From Ilyonectria destructans (lineage: Eukaryota > Ascomycota > Sordariomycetes > Hypocreales > Nectriaceae), in contig JAHEWK010000006.1 in the NCBI GenBank assembly GCA_020740775.1, forward strand, positions 1,488,001-1,552,000: a DNA stretch of 64,000 nucleotides. The letters are read 5' to 3'. The translations under genes were made by a program, and so were the position numbers. Below, one piece after another: positions 1 to 11,266 of the stretch. A model generated the notes under the pieces. It did no database searches and was not told the origin of the DNA. It worked only from the letters and a program-made list of their open reading frames with translations. Numbering within the stretch: the stretch's first letter is position 1; the number at the start of each line of letters is the position of its first letter.

Positions 1-2858
1 AGACCGCCACTCTCTCACAGGCTGATGAAGCTACCACCACCGAGGAGTCCTCCGGGTCTGCCACCACCGCCGCCGATGATGACGACGAGGAGTGCCCTAC
101 CGACACCGACGACGATTTTGACATCACCACCGCCACCGCTGAGGGATCCGCTGCTTCTTCTGCTCTCGCCGAGGGAACCTCTTCTGCCGCTTCTGCTTCC
201 GCTTCCGCTTCTGCTTCTGTCTCTGGTGATGTCACCGAGGTAGGAGCTACTGCTTCTTCTGCTCTCGGCGAGGAGGCTACCTCCACCGTCCTCGGCGATG
301 CCACTGGTGCCGGTTCTTCCGCTGCTGCTGCTTCTTCCTCTGCCGCTGCTTCGTCCGCTGCCGCTGAGTTCACTTCCAAGTCTATCATCCTCTCCACCGG
401 CTACACCAGCGCCGCCTCTACCCAGGCGGGCATCTTCACCAACTCCTCCACCGGCTATGCCCTCCCCACTGGCACTTCCGGCGGCGAGTCAGGAGATGGC
501 GGCATCGTTATCACTCAAACTGTCACCCGCGATGGCTCCGTGGAAACGGAAGTTTCCACAGTCACCGAGACCATCTCTCAGCCCGTGATCATCATCATTC
601 GCCAGGTCACCGTCTTTACTTTCACCTATGCCATTGGTGCCAACTGCCCCATTGTCAAGCCTGATAGCTCCAACTCCGGCAGCTATATTGTTGGCGAGGG
701 CTCCGACGCCGAGTCTCACACTGAGATCGGCTCCGCTTGCAACGCTGCTTGCTACAAGCAGTTCTCGTCCTGCACTTCTGCTGCCGGCAAGAACTTCGAT
801 GTCCAGGACTGCAAGGACCAGCTCAGCGCCTGCTTGGGCTCTGCTGCTACCCACACTAGCGACACCGAGGCCAGCACCATCACCCAGAGCGTTGTCCTGC
901 CTCCTGATGCCACCGACGGCGCTGAGTCCTCCTACATCACCAACGGCGGCGTTGTCATTAGCACCGTCACGCTCACAGTCGGCGAGGTTTGCACAGTCGG
1001 CACTGGCGGTGTTAGCATTGTCACGGTCACCAACCTCCCTGCTGAGACCACTGCTTCCTCTGCTCTTGGCGTCGCTACCACCGAGAGCGCCGTCATGGTT
1101 GAAACTACCCAGGGCATCACTGTGAGCTATGTCGACGAGCAGGGCTCCACTGTCACCAGCATTACCACCCTTGTTATCACAGTACCTTGCACCAAGTGCG
1201 CTGCCGGCACTACCACTGCCGTTGAGGGCAGCCAGACTGGCGAGACCGTTGTTCTGACCGAGTCCACCGTCACTCTTCCTGCTACCGGTACCCAGTCTAC
1301 TGGAGAGATTAGCGTTGTCACGCTGACCCGAACCGTCCCCAACGGGGGTGCCGAGGAGTCCAGTGTTGTTATTGGCAGCCAGACTGGCGAGACCGTTGTT
1401 CTGACCGAGTCAACCGTGACGCTTCCCGCTACCGGTACTCAGTCTACTGGTGAGATTAGCGTTGTCACGCTGACCCGAACTGTCCCCAATGGCGGTGGCG
1501 AGGAGTCCAGCGTCGTTATTGGCACCGAGACTGGTGAGACTGCCATTGCGAGCGCTACCAGCTCCAGCTCTGGCGAGGAGACCTCCCACATCAGTGTTGT
1601 CACTCTCACAAACACAGTTCCCAACGGCAACGGTGGCTCCACAGTTGTCCTGTCGGAGTCGACTTACACTCTTCCGGCTACAGGTATTGAGACCGGCCCC
1701 TATGGCACCGGCGTTCAGCAGACCAAGAGCATCCAGACTGGCGAGACCATTGTTGATTCCACCGCCATTGCTGGAACCGAAACTGGCCAGACTGTCGCTG
1801 AATCCACCGGTACTGCCATCACCATCCCTGCCTCTGTTGGCACCACTGCCTCCAGCGCTCTCGCTGGCTCCACCAGCGTCGGCGGAAGCCTGACTGGTGT
1901 GACCGGCGATGCTACCACTAGCCTGATCACCATGAGCGCTTCTGGCACAACCAGCATTTACACCATGACTCTATCTGGCAGCTACCCTGCTGGATCTGGC
2001 ACTGGCGTCTACGAGGTCCCTGGAACTGTTGCTACCTCCGAGGCTGAGGCTGAGACCGAGACCGGCGTCGTTGGCACCCAGACCGGCCCAGGCGGCGCCT
2101 TCTCAACCAGCTACGTCACAATGACCGTCTCTCCCACTTGCGGCGGCTGCTCTGCTGAGGAGACAGTTATCACGGTCACCGTTGATTCCCCTCCTGGAGC
2201 CACTGAGTCATCTGCTCTTGCAGGCACTGCTACCCGCCTTATTTCCACCAACTATGTTACTGTTACCATGGGCGGATCCACTGGAGTCATTAGCATGACT
2301 TTGACGGGCCCTGGAGCTGCTGAAACCGTTACTGTTGGCGGCGGAGACAAGACGGTTACCGTTGACGGAGGCAAGGCTTCAACCGTGTACATCACTGCAG
2401 GAAGCGACAAGACGGTCACAGTTGGAGGCAAGACTGAGACTGTTTATCAGACTGGAGGACAGACGACCACCATCTACGAGACTGGGGTCAAGACGGAAAC
2501 CATCACAAAGACCGGCGAAGCTTCGACGGTAACAATCACTCGGGACTGCGAGAATGGCAACTGCAGCGTCCGGGGCGAGACAGCTACCGGCAGTGGCGAG
2601 ACAGCTACTGGTGGCGATATCAAGACTGTCACTGTTATTGGCGGTGGCGGCTCTGAGACTGCGGTCGCGGTCACGGTCACGGAGACAGAGACCTCAGTTC
2701 AGACTATCACCTCATGCCCCGTCTCTGACGCGGCTGCGGCTACCACTCTCGCTACCGCCACGAACAAGGCTCCCGCAACTGTCTATGTCACCCAGACAGT
2801 TGACACGCGTGCAGAAAACACTGCTGCTTCCAAGTGGCGCCGCCTGATCGGCTTCTAA
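1..2858 (+). CDS. Ser/Thr-rich adhesin-like secreted or cell-wall protein, 3' part
   Basis: The reading frame is open from base 3 to the TAA at 2856-2858, giving about 951 residues; the start and any signal peptide lie left of the window. The first 180 residues are Ala/Ser/Thr/Glu-rich with acidic runs. At about residues 210-280 is a small cysteine-rich patch (CP, CNAAC, FSSC, QDC, SAC). After it the chain is almost all Ser/Thr/Val/Gly, with many TVT and TVY strands. Residues 409-506 are two nearly identical 49-residue repeats and a third, diverged copy follows. The composition is typical of heavily O-glycosylated fungal surface proteins and adhesins, so an extracellular or wall location is inferred. 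The end (RRLIGF) has no hydrophobic tail, so there is no sign of a GPI anchor. No family could be named with confidence. It converges on the GMC gene at 3371-5496. Confidence 0.75.
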   Translation, partial: TATLSQADEATTTEESSGSATTAADDDDEECPTDTDDDFDITTATAEGSAASSALAEGTSSAASASASASASVSGDVTEVGATASSALGEEATSTVLGDATGAGSSAAAASSSAAASSAAAEFTSKSIILSTGYTSAASTQAGIFTNSSTGYALPTGTSGGESGDGGIVITQTVTRDGSVETEVSTVTETISQPVIIIIRQVTVFTFTYAIGANCPIVKPDSSNSGSYIVGEGSDAESHTEIGSACNAACYKQFSSCTSAAGKNFDVQDCKDQLSACLGSAATHTSDTEASTITQSVVLPPDATDGAESSYITNGGVVISTVTLTVGEVCTVGTGGVSIVTVTNLPAETTASSALGVATTESAVMVETTQGITVSYVDEQGSTVTSITTLVITVPCTKCAAGTTTAVEGSQTGETVVLTESTVTLPATGTQSTGEISVVTLTRTVPNGGAEESSVVIGSQTGETVVLTESTVTLPATGTQSTGEISVVTLTRTVPNGGGEESSVVIGTETGETAIASATSSSSGEETSHISVVTLTNTVPNGNGGSTVVLSESTYTLPATGIETGPYGTGVQQTKSIQTGETIVDSTAIAGTETGQTVAESTGTAITIPASVGTTASSALAGSTSVGGSLTGVTGDATTSLITMSASGTTSIYTMTLSGSYPAGSGTGVYEVPGTVATSEAEAETETGVVGTQTGPGGAFSTSYVTMTVSPTCGGCSAEETVITVTVDSPPGATESSALAGTATRLISTNYVTVTMGGSTGVISMTLTGPGAAETVTVGGGDKTVTVDGGKASTVYITAGSDKTVTVGGKTETVYQTGGQTTTIYETGVKTETITKTGEASTVTITRDCENGNCSVRGETATGSGETATGGDIKTVTVIGGGGSETAVAVTVTETETSVQTITSCPVSDAAAATTLATATNKAPATVYVTQTVDTRAENTAASKWRRLIGF
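1227..1667 (+). repeat. 147-bp in-frame coding tandem repeat
   Basis: Copies start at 1227 and 1374 with a 147-bp period (49 codons) and differ mostly at third codon positions. A diverged third copy starts at 1521 (GTETGET in place of GSQTGET) and keeps the SVVTLT..TVPNG block. Silent differences between copies show that the duplication is not brand new and that the protein sequence is maintained. Confidence 0.85.
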
Positions 2859-3370
2859 GCCATGTCAGCCAAGTTGACAGAAGAACGATAAAACGAAATG
2901 ACAACCCCAAGGCGTCAAGATCAAAAGGAAAGAACATATTCTGATTTTCAGAGAACGATATTTGATTGATTGTTGAGTTTGCAATGCGTAGCTGCTTGAG
3001 TCTGGGACCAAGTTGCCGGACGCAATTCGCAGTGGTGGAATTGGAATTTTTAGGGGGGGAGGGGAGTCGGTCCATTTGTTTTTCATGTGCATGATGAGTT
3101 CCCATGTAGCATTAGCCATGATCGCTTTTGAATTGAGAGACCTGTTGGACCACGAACTTATTTCTTCTATCCCCACCCGCGTGAACAACTGCCCCGGAGT
3201 ACTAACAACCCGTGTCTGCGAGCATAATTCTTTACAGACACACTTATTGGTTAATCTTTGATCACATAATGAATATTGCTATTCGCGCAGGTATAAATCC
3301 ATTCCATTCCACTCATAAAAATTAGATAGAAATGCCTCATCATATCGGGAGTTTCCTAAAGCTGGGAAAT
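2859..3370. other. Intergenic, between converging genes
   Basis: This is the 3' flank shared by the adhesin-like gene and the GMC gene. I see no gene in it. It contains a 17-base match (one mismatch) to the terminal repeat of the element at 53498-53825, at 3270-3286. Confidence 0.6.
3270..3286 (+). repeat. Solitary sequence resembling a MITE terminus
   Basis: The sequence TGAATATTGCTATTCGC matches 16 of 17 bases of the terminal inverted repeat of the element at 53498-53825. No matching inverted partner was found nearby, so this is either a truncated relic or chance. Confidence 0.35.
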
Positions 3371-5496
3371 TTAACTCTTGTGTGCCTGGGCTGCCTTGAT
3401 AATAACATCGCTCGCCTTCTCTGAGACAATAAACAGTGGTAATGCAATATAAAAGCCAGGAATCTTAGGGAATACACTCGCATCAACGACTCTTAAGCCA
3501 TCAGTGCCCCGAACCTTGAAGTTAGAATCAAGGACAGCCATTGGGTCGTCATCAGGACCGATAGGACAGGTACATGAGGCGTGATGACCCCAAGCCTCAT
3601 CCTTGAGGAACTGCTTAACATCCTGCTCGCTGGTGGTTTTTTTCCCCGGCCAGACCTCAGAAAAGCTTCCACCGATAGGGATAAGGTCAGCCAAGGCTTT
3701 TCGGGAAAACCGGAAGCCTTCGTAGGTGGCTTGGAGATCCTTCTCGCCCTCAGTACCCGTGCTGTAGTAGTTGAAATTGATATAAGGCATGTCCCGCGGA
3801 TCAGTTGACTTCAACGTAACTGTACCAGCATTATTCCGGCTGTGAGCCTTAAGGACGATCCAAGACCAGTGCCGGGCGTCAATATGCGTATCAGAGGAAT
3901 AACCAGGGTAATATCCCTTGAAATTGCCCGGGGCCCCAGATACAAGCAGGTCGGGCTCGTTCTCGGCAACGGAGGACTTAAGCACAACAGCGATAGCGAT
4001 ACCATTCGTGGCATAACCGCCCTTGGTGATAGGGCCAATTCCTTTCAGGTATCTCTGTAGACATGGATCGGGCAACGTCTCCATAAATGTACACTTAGAC
4101 GTACTGGCGAAGTCTATCGTGGTTTTGCTGATCACAGTAGCCTCATAGCGGTCTTGCATATTGGTGCCAACGCCGGGAAGGTCGACCAAGACAGGGATAT
4201 CAAAGGATTCAAGCTCCTTCTTTGGTCCGATACCGCTGAGCTTGAGAAGCTGTGGTGTATTAAAGGCACCCGCGGAGATGATAACTTCGCGGTTGGCGCC
4301 AACGCTTCCGGATCCACTCGCTTTGGCCGATCTCGAGCGAGGATCGGCACGGTATAGGCTTTGGCCTTCTAAGAAGTTGATGCCGATGGCACGCGGCTTA
4401 GATTCTCTTTTGTCGAACTGAATGCTTGTGACCTACATTACTGTTAGTACTGGGGCAGATAATCAAGCTTGATCAGCGCTTACCAGAGTGTTGAGTTTAA
4501 TGTCAAGATGATACTTGCGGGAGCCATCTGATTTAACAGCATTTGCTGTGTCCAGAATTAAATCCCTGTGACCGCTGCGGACAGAGTCCGCCATCATTAG
4601 TGGGACTTGATACATACCGGTTTTACTAGTCTGTCCAGGGGCGTTGATGTCGCGAAGCAAAACCTGACCAAGTCCGGCAATAGTGTTCAGAATAAGTCCA
4701 ATGATGCCTTGTCCCACGGCTGAAGCAGCAGAAGTAATCATAGCCAGCAGCTTCACATCTTCCACAACTAGCGAAAGGGATGTAAGGGATAAGCCAAGCC
4801 AGCCGGTAAAGCCATGGCCAATACTGCCCTTAGGAAGATACATATTCTTCTCCAGCTTTCGAAAGTACGATCGCATATTGTCCGGGTTCCATGAGTTATC
4901 GCCAGTAAGGCCAGCGATATTGCTCCAATCGCTATCGTGGGCGTAGATAGAGATAAGTGCATTATGGCGCGAGCATCCACCGAGTGTTCCAGCACGAGGG
5001 TACCAGATACCAAGAGGCTTAGCATTAGTTGGTGGCTCAAGACCAATATAGAACGTACCGTCTGGCATCTCATAGGTCATCTTGGAGTCTCTTTTTTGCT
5101 GATCGAGGTTGGAATAGTGATTGGAAATAGTTCCATCTGGTATCCTCAAACTCGCTCGCCATAATGTGCAGACCGGGGACTTTTTCCGTCAAGCTATCGC
5201 CAGAATCACCGCCGGCGTCGACTAGCAACACCTTGTAGCCCGCAATAGCGAGGTTAGCAGCGACTTGACCTCCTCCTGGGCCAGAACCGACGACAACATA
5301 GTCGTAGTTCTCTAATAAGCTATTTCCACCGCGTTTGCCGACGAATGGGTCATGGCGAGGTTGTCTGGTTGTCTTCCAAGGGACGGCACTGTGAAATAGT
5401 CAGGATCGTAGTGATTTTTTAGAGTACGGTAAGGACTTACATAGATGTAGCTGAGTCGGCGAGTAGAGAAATGAATGTGAGGATTGAGGTGCGCAT
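3371..5496 (-). pseudogene. GMC-family FAD oxidoreductase with a one-base frameshift
   Basis: The product resembles glucose-methanol-choline flavoenzymes, which oxidise alcohols or sugars using FAD. The ATG is at 5496, followed by a short hydrophobic leader (MRTSILTFISLLADS) that may be a signal peptide. Introns are inferred at 5389-5440 and 4433-4483, with good donor, branch and acceptor signals. The FAD motif VVVGSGPGGG lies near residue 55, the family segment YPRAGTLGGCSRHNA follows, and the C-terminal catalytic region (WGHHASCTCPIG, then VVDASVFPKIPG) is intact. The exons sum to 2023 nt, one base more than 674 codons. The frame of the FAD domain (to RWNYFQ) and the frame of the next segment (from NHYSNLDQ) fail to join at about 5121-5128. 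One extra base restores the expected length of about 673 residues, so this is either a pseudogene or a sequencing error. The substrate cannot be read from the sequence. Confidence 0.8.
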
Positions 5497-8400
5497 CTTG
5501 GACGTGAACAGTATGTCGTATAGGGGGAGAGAAGTGGTGACTAGCTTAGATGAGAACGAGCACATGGGCCTATCTTGCCTTATGTACTGCATTGAATTAC
5601 TAAGGCAACTGAAAGCATGCCGGAGAACCATGGGGAGAACCCTCGTGAGATCCTTCGGGAACGTAGATATGCATCTGTCGCACCTACGGGTAGCAGTGAC
5701 CTGAAAGAGTTATGTGACTCACGCACCTCAACTGCTTCTACGCCAATTACAACTATGTGACGACGAGTATTGTGAGGAACCAAGGCCAAGGCATCATTCG
5801 CTGATGTCTTGGTGGTCTCTGGGAGGGTTGATGTATCTAAAGATGAACAAATTACATGGCTGTTGGGTAAGTGCAACGTCCTGGCGTTAGCTGTCGGTAG
5901 TGAAGCCAAGACAGGATTCCCTATTAGCGGCAAGAGAAACAGCGAAAACGTGCGAAATTTGCGCTCTGCTGGTAGATAATGGTAAAATTTGGGTGTTGGC
6001 ATTAACAGCAGATCTAGATCCAGACTTGGGCTTTGGCAAGGGAAAATAATGTGGCGCGAACTTCCCGGCCTTGGGATATGTGACGGAAAAGATTTGAAAC
6101 CCCCAAGATTCCTTAGCGAATCAACCTGGTTACGGGATCTTTCTCGGTATAATTGAGATTGGCGGTTCATTTGTTTCATGTTCATTAGGACTTTTGTCTC
6201 GCATATTGCCATTGAATTCAGTGACATGCTGGACGCGAATCGAATGCGGCCACGGGATAAGCAAAGTGAGCAGATGAACTGCGGTCAGGATATGTAATCG
6301 TCATCCGGGGGCATTACTGCGCTTGTCTACATCTTAATTCTACCAAGTCATCTCTTGGGCCACTATCTGCCCAATCATCTTTACACTGTCTGATAGAGCT
6401 TGTTGTTGCTCTTAAGGGGCAGTGGGTCGCACAGTGTCTGTCGCTGGTCTTGGTCTGAGATGCGTTCATGCCGTCGCTGGAACTCTGCCCCAACCTCATC
6501 AGCAAGATTTCCCAGTGCCCAGCTAATGTAATGTTCTGCGAAGGGGCCTAATAGTTCTAATATACAAGGCAATAAGGCCATAGGCCTGATTCTCGGTAGA
6601 ATCTTGAGCCTGAATTGAATGCTGGGTTGAAGAGCGGCGAATCTAGTAGGATCAAAGGAATAGAGTGATGGTAGTATTTGTGCGTGTGTCAGAAGATGCA
6701 GACAAACTAGATTCAGGGACGACACAGGCATTGCTAGTGACGCTGCGCAGCGTAATCTCCAGGCCGGAAGAGAGTAGAACTTCGTGATCCGGTAGATATT
6801 AATGAAGAAAGACAGGCCATGCATAGATCAAGTTATTGAGCCGACCACTGTCCAACGCAAGAAGTAGATTGCGATGAACTTTGAGTGAAGGGTTTTCCAG
6901 AGACCCATTGACTTCTTGACTCTCACGTCTTGACCCTCTCTTAATGCAGGCACTAACATCGCCGTTCCCGTGAGAGCCATGGTCAAAGAATTATCAGTTT
7001 GAGTAGATCTCTATGACGTGGATATATCCGGCGTAGGGGTTCCCCAGGTCGGATTAGGAAGACAATAAACGGTTGACTTGGAGAACAGCCGGTCGGTTTC
7101 GAGCATCGCCCCGTCCTGTCCACGTAAGAAATTAACACAAAGAAGGTAACGAGATAGAGGTGAAGAATAACTAACAGCATGGTAGACTCTCGACCGATGA
7201 GTCATGTGCGGCAGCGCACCTACAAACACAGTATGCAAACACTGGCCGCATGCTCCTTGAATGTGCTGAATGAGTGGTGGCGGTTGAGGTACTAACTTGC
7301 ATCACCCTATGCTAAAGGGAGATGACTTAAGCTTAGCCACCTTGAAACTGTCAGCAGCGGCAATTTAAACACCCTTAGAGATGCTTGAGGTGAGGAAGAA
7401 CATGCCTGCAGTTGACTCAGTCATGAATGTGCATTCCGGCAGGGGATCAGGTGTAGACATTGGATAGCGAGAGCGACACTGGCTAAAAGTAACTGTTCGG
7501 TACTGGGATCGGTGTAAAAGATGCCAGGGTGTTGGAACATAGGGGACAGGTGAATCAACAAGCAATGGAATGGGGACGAGTTTGTGCTCATATGCTCTTT
7601 TCATGTGCGGTAAATAAGACCCAAGTGTGAAATAGGAGGAAGCCAGCCGAAACCCAACCCTTCCATATCCAACCAGTTTATCCTTTCCCGAAACCCTAAG
7701 CATTCGCCGCCCTACTCAGCCAGATGTAAGACTCTAGGGAAGACCTCTGCAAATGAGTTGGCTCTAAGTAGACTAACCCGAGGATGTCTCTCCATGACCC
7801 GGACGGCGAGCTCGACAGTGGCACCTGTGTCACTGCAGAGGACCTCCGATATCCCATAATCAAAGCACTCTAGTGTAGTCTGTCGGAATGAATAACCCGT
7901 TTCGTGGGGATCGGAAGATTTGTTTCTGGTCCTAAGTGCCCCAGATGAGCGCACCTTGTGACAAGCGTTAGAAAAGAGTCACTTGAGGGTGAGCCAGAGA
8001 CATGGTACTTGCCGATGTAGGTTTTGGAGAAAGGAACTGTGTAGCTAAGAGTTGACGCCGAAGGGCTATTCGATGGATTGTTGAAACGCAGCATCTCCCT
8101 CTCGGCCAAGGCGACCGAACGGAAGCCATCAACGCACCATCACTTCGCTGGGTTAGGGGCAGGACCCCGAGAGCGGTAATCTGCTCCATCAGGAATGATG
8201 CAAAAGGGGCGGATAATGAGAAAATACCCGAGTGCCAGAGAACAAGAAGGACGTCGTGAGCTGAGAGGTAAGAGACGTGAGAGGTGATCGGCCAGATGGA
8301 AGAGAGGCACGCGCAACTTGCACAACTCGATCTTTAGAATGAAAGACTCAATGCCAGCTACTTGGCAACGTGCCTCTCGCCCTCTCCAGCCCTTGGTTCT

Positions 8401-9120
8401 CGTTTGCTACCTGTTTGTTGCCCTTTATTTGTATTGGTTGAGATATGCTCCGCGGTGAAACGAAGTTTGTTGTACACACCACGTCACACTCGGCAAGCCG
8501 CGCCGCCATCAATTTAAAACATGGGCCTTGTCCGCACTTACTCACCGGTCATCTACCGCCTCACATCAGCCATGGTCTCTGTGAAGTCAACTTCAGCCGG
8601 GTGGTCCAACATCTAATGATATTGCTACGCAATATGCAAATGAGCCATGTTATTCTGCTTGGTCGTACTGATTAACCGGAAATCCGTGCCACATCATATT
8701 CAAGAGCAGAAAGTCGTACTTCAATACGAGGTAGCCTGCAGCTAGCAAACCGCGGAGTTTGTATCGAGGTAGCTTGCAGCCCGCAAATAGCTCCATGACA
8801 AATAACTCCGCTTGCGAGCTGTTTGTGAGCCGCTGGCAGGGCTTGACTCACCTCTAGATTACTTAAATACCCCTTCCTATCACCTGGAATTCTTTTTTTC
8901 ATTCCTTATCTTTCATCCATGCTATATAACACCAGCAATTGCAGTGTCCACACACAGCCACCCACACCACTGACCTATTGTCACCCTGGCTGCCTTCAGT
9001 ATGACACAAAGCCACTGCGGTAGTTGACATCGACGCTACATTGCCTTCTCTTCTTCACTCCCCAGAGTCGAACTGCAGCTAGAAGATCGGGAAACGCGAC
9101 GTCGGCGAGTCGAGCCTCTT
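5497..9120. other. Gene-poor stretch with weak ORFs only
   Basis: No recognisable gene was found. Three minus-strand ATG-started ORFs are noted but not called as genes: 5580-6227 (215 aa), 6381-6824 (147 aa) and 7365-7703 (112 aa). None shows a domain. Between 7712 and about 8125 on the minus strand, two open segments flank an intron-like 54-nt gap (7955-8008, with a CTAAC-type branch and CAAG end), but their frames do not join cleanly, so this could be a decayed gene. A 23-bp imperfect direct repeat lies at 8727 and 8765. A TATA-like and pyrimidine-rich segment (8862-8940) precedes the helicase relic. Confidence 0.5.
8727..8787. repeat. Short imperfect direct repeat
   Basis: CGAGGTAGCCTGCAG..AGCAAA at 8727-8749 recurs as CGAGGTAGCTTGCAG..CGCAAA at 8765-8787, a 38-bp period with 2 mismatches in 23. 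Confidence 0.6.
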
Positions 9121-10620
9121 CGTCGCACTTGTTAAGCATATACATCCATTGAACTAGATGCCCAAGACATTATTGAGAGGGCCAATGGGCCCCTCCGACA
9201 TTGCTTTTTGTCGAGTGACATGGGAACAGGAAAGACTCGAGTATATCTCACCAAACTTGAACTCGACGTTCGAGACAAGGTCAGGCGAATGGAGAAGGAA
9301 CAGGTGGCTTTTGAATTCCGACCTACACTCATTCTTACCCCAGTGAACTCGATCCATCAGGCATTCACAGAGATCAAGAAGGAGTCGCCATCTCTCAAGC
9401 CCTATGTGTTTTTCAGCACGCAGTCGGCCTTCCCCGACAAGCAAGCCAAGATTCTCACCAAGTCGGCGCTGCAACTCCTCCTTGACAGATGCGCGAAGAG
9501 AAAGAACGATCCCGCCACGGCCTGTGTGGTCATCCTGAGCACGTATCCGACCTGGTCCAAGCGGATCCTTCGGAAGAAGGAGTCGCTCTTTACATGGAAG
9601 GAAGGTTTCGGTCCCAACGCCAAAGCCAAAGCCAATGCCAAGAAGAACCAGGAGGACGGGAACGACGAGGAACGCGACGAGCCAGGCTCAGACTCGGACG
9701 ACGACGTGCCTGACCCAGAGGACCAGGACGATCGCTCGACAAAATGTTAAGTTCGGCTCGAGTTTCATATGGATTTGTTACTGACCTCCCCTCAGATACT
9801 TCGCGACACGGAACAATTTATCCACAACTTCAAAGATGACGCCAAATTCGAAGACGAAATTCAGCATGCGAAAAGCTGCATGCAAAAAGTTACATGCCTT
9901 CCTATTCTACGATCGACTGCAAGATCGAGTACCTACACACGAACGACAAACTTGGCTTCCCCCGACCCCCGAAGATGATCAGGTTCAAGCCGATGTCGAG
10001 AGACTCGCCCAGTATTCACGGATTGTGGTCGCGCAAGCCAATATCTGGAGGTCTACCTTGTTCTTCTCCGATCACAAGGTTTTCCTTTTAGAGGCCAAGA
10101 CGAGCAAGCACTTCTCGAATTCAACTGAGAAGCCCTCGAGTACTTCTCCGACATATAATTGGCTTGGGCACCGCCACCAGTAGTGGTGGTCCAAGCAAAC
10201 ATCACTTGCCCTTGATAGCGACTCCTCATGTGTTTGAGTTCGCCAGTCCAGCATATATGTATCTATATATACGTGCACGTCTATGCTCTCACAAACGGGG
10301 ATACCGACAAACTCCTGAAGGAACATGGACTGAGATATCGGTCTCGGTATCAGGTTTGTATGGGAAAGCTTTCGATTTCTTGAGTCAACTACCGGCTAAC
10401 CACCCGCGTCAGGTACTTGTCTACAAGCTCCGCGACGACATTACGGAGTTGCTTTAGGTGATGGGGAAGAAATATATGGTAAGTGGGGGACTGCGAGCTC
10501 TGTCGGGCGTCAACTAACTTCGACTAGGGGCCACTGGAACAGGCAGATGCTAGAGCCCTCGGGGGCATCGCGATATCAAGAAATCTCGTCCGTGGGTGTA
10601 CCGCCCGACAACTGTTAACG
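9121..10620 (+). pseudogene. Decayed SNF2-like helicase/ATPase gene
   Basis: In the frame through 9142-9750 the translation reads as a SNF2-type ATP-binding segment. ERANGPLRHCFLSSDMGTGKT contains a Walker A (GTGKT, codons at 9223-9237). It is followed by PTLILTPVNSIHQAF (motif Ia-like) and VVILSTYPTW, then an acidic low-complexity tail. A TAA lies upstream at 9133-9135 with no ATG before the Walker motif. Downstream pieces lie in different frames: FLFYDRLQDRVPTHERQTWL at about 9897, then LRYRSRYQ plus VLVYKLRDDITELL around 10330-10456. Intron-like signals separate them: 9746-9795, a GTTTGT..CAG stretch before 10413, and GTAAGT..CTAAC..TAG at 10480-10528. A TAG interrupts the chain at 10456. 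SNF2 membership rests on motif order only, and the later pieces are unassigned. I read it as a multi-exon gene that has lost its frame. Confidence 0.5.
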
Positions 10621-11266
10621 ATGTCTGGTGCGTCGTAGCCTCCGACCCTCGGCCCCGGTGGCTATCCTAAGTAGCAGCTCTCCAGCAAGTCGGGGAGCAG
10701 AGACTGATAGAGGGTCCAGGTGGCAATGGGATTATTAATTTGCGCGAACATGACATCAATACAGCATCAGGTAGGGTGGATGAGCTCCATCTATTGTCGA
10801 CGAAAAAGACACGGTACAAGCGAAACTATTCTCGACTCTCGACGAGAAATACACAGTACAAGCGAAACAACCCTTGCCACTCGAACTTGTGCCACGAAAG
10901 CACTTCCGAAAGTTAGTGGCGATCAACATCGGTAGGCTCTTCGCCTTTACTGAGAGAGGCTCTGGTACGATCGCCACCTGCTCTATCCAGAGTGAAGAAG
11001 CTTGCAGACAGCCGAAGAGACAGAGCATGATTTCGGAAAGCGATTAGAGCCCCCTTTGTATCAAAGGTATGCCTTTCATCCAAGGTGCTGAGACCCTTCC
11101 CACGGAAAGCGCCATGGTCGCCAGCTCTCGGGAATCATATGATCAGGCGCCTCTATTTGCTAGAGCGGTACGAATGACACGGGAGGCGAGAGGTCGTTTG
11201 GAGTTGGCTTCGATCTCTGGGCGAATGACACAACATCTGCCTAGGGGTGACGGATGAACTTCTTTT

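Noticed and set aside
5580..6227. 215-residue minus-strand ORF with an ATG
   Set aside because: No domain, mixed composition, and alternative splicing-like signals inside; not enough to call a gene.
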